From Candidatus Methanoperedentaceae archaeon (lineage in GTDB: Archaea; Halobacteriota; Methanosarcinia; Methanosarcinales; Methanoperedenaceae), in assembly GCA_014859785.1 (NCBI GenBank), contig JACUTP010000120.1, positions 1-5,737 of the forward strand: DNA of 5,737 nt, in the 5' to 3' direction. Below are positions 5,175 through 5,737 of this stretch, one piece after another. The number at the start of each line of letters is the position of its first letter. The first letter of the stretch is position 1. The translations under genes were made by a program, and so were the position numbers. Under the pieces are notes generated by a model. The model was given only the letters and a program-made list of their open reading frames with translations. It was not told the origin of the DNA and did no database searches.

Positions 5175-5737
5175 TGGGACTGATAGATAACAGGGACGCA
5201 CAGTTCATGCTGCTGGCAGCTTTTATTATCGGTATAGGGCTTGTTGTTACCACTACCATGCTAAACAGCATCATTTTTGAGAGCAACCTTGCGATTGATG
5301 CTGGTAACGACCCCTCGAAAAACGAGATAGCAAACCTTTTGGAGATAACAAGGGATGAAATGAGGAATGCGTACAGGAACGCGAATGGTACAAACGATAA
5401 CTTCACAAAACAGATGCAGAATTTCAGCGCATACATTCCCCTGGTTTATGCCAGGTATGGCGGAGGTGTCAATATTACGTGGAATATCAGTAACTGGAAC
5501 GATACCATACGTGCTAATTTTACTAAAAACGGTACTGCCGGGGGTGAGCCGAACTGGACTGTTGTGGAAAATGTTAATAACATCACGGTTTTTGCGCTTG
5601 AAAGTTTTGGTACAGAAGGCTATTTCCTGATTAATGTGACAAACAGTTCAGGCAGTATATGGTCTATGAACATTTCATCAGGTCAAATCGATGTAACAAA
5701 TAAAACTGGTGGCGTTTCAAGTAATAGTTTTGATCCT
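5174..5737 (+). CDS. Pilin-like, heavily N-glycosylated surface protein, 3' end outside window
   Basis: The frame is open from ATG 5174 to the last base (188 codons, no stop), so the C-terminus is missing. GGAGG (5164-5168) lies five bases upstream, and the ATG shares one base with the preceding TGA. The protein starts MGLIDNRDAQF, has one hydrophobic helix (about 11-30), then NSIIFESNLA. This resembles haloarchaeal DUF7261-type proteins (D-R-G-Q, helix, LNT-IYTENLA), though the family call is less sure. The rest is polar and contains 14 N-x-S/T sequons (N71, 76, 83, 100, 104, 109, 115, 119, 127, 136, 154, 157, 166, 176), so the domain is probably exported and strongly glycosylated. It shares the Ala-Gln-plus-helix start with the two genes before it and is probably a further subunit of the same structure. 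Confidence 0.7.
   Translation, partial: MGLIDNRDAQFMLLAAFIIGIGLVVTTTMLNSIIFESNLAIDAGNDPSKNEIANLLEITRDEMRNAYRNANGTNDNFTKQMQNFSAYIPLVYARYGGGVNITWNISNWNDTIRANFTKNGTAGGEPNWTVVENVNNITVFALESFGTEGYFLINVTNSSGSIWSMNISSGQIDVTNKTGGVSSNSFDP

Noticed and set aside
5155..5436. Minus-strand 93-codon open frame
   Set aside because: It is antisense to the third pilin-like gene, whose own frame is open to the window edge with a strong RBS.
5367..5630. Plus-strand 87-codon frame
   Set aside because: It is an out-of-frame shadow inside the third pilin-like gene, without RBS or motif.

Overview
The window looks like chromosomal DNA of a methanogen-type euryarchaeon, most likely in or near Methanosarcinales (a Methanoperedens/ANME-2-like lineage is possible, but this is inference). 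The basis is a PAC2-type proteasome assembly chaperone next to a DUF473 protein, a small low-complexity-free ferredoxin, a REC-PAS-PAS-HisKA_2 kinase, and three pilin-like surface proteins of the archaeal DUF7287/DUF7288/DUF7261 type. Ribosome binding sites match the archaeal anti-SD (GGTG, GGAGG, AGGAGGTGA), and short TATA-like boxes lie upstream of genes.

Layout. Positions 1-335 hold no intact gene. They contain a cluster of 10-bp-spaced CGAACT/AGTTCG motifs in inverted orientation (71-136), followed by the N-terminal remnant of a GxxExxY-family gene (159-320). A rightward pair follows: a PAC2-family proteasome assembly chaperone ending in Met-Tyr-Gly, a C-terminal HbYX motif (336-1079), and a tightly coupled DUF473 protein (1084-1473). 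Convergent to them is a leftward 69-residue ferredoxin that lacks one cluster-ligand cysteine (1567-1776).

A 328-bp AT-rich gap (1777-2104) separates the ferredoxin from a leftward soluble histidine kinase with an N-terminal receiver domain (2105-3892). Three imperfect 16-bp tandem repeats sit exactly at the 3' end of the kinase gene (2061-2108). A 200-bp divergent intergenic region then leads into a rightward operon of three translationally coupled genes (4093-4584, 4584-5174, 5174 to beyond the right edge). All three proteins begin with a short acidic stretch ending in Ala-Gln followed by one hydrophobic helix, then an extracytoplasmic domain carrying N-glycosylation sequons. The third, cut by the window end, has 14 sequons in about 106 residues.

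How the genes relate: the chaperone probably helps 20S proteasome assembly, and DUF473 is a co-transcribed protein of unknown role. The three pilin-like proteins are probably minor subunits of an archaeal type IV pilus-like surface structure. The divergently transcribed kinase may or may not control them; only its position suggests this. I see no defence system, CRISPR array, tRNA or rRNA, and nothing that is clearly a novel system. The most interesting items are the HbYX tail, the altered ferredoxin, the pilin-like operon and the two unexplained repeat clusters.
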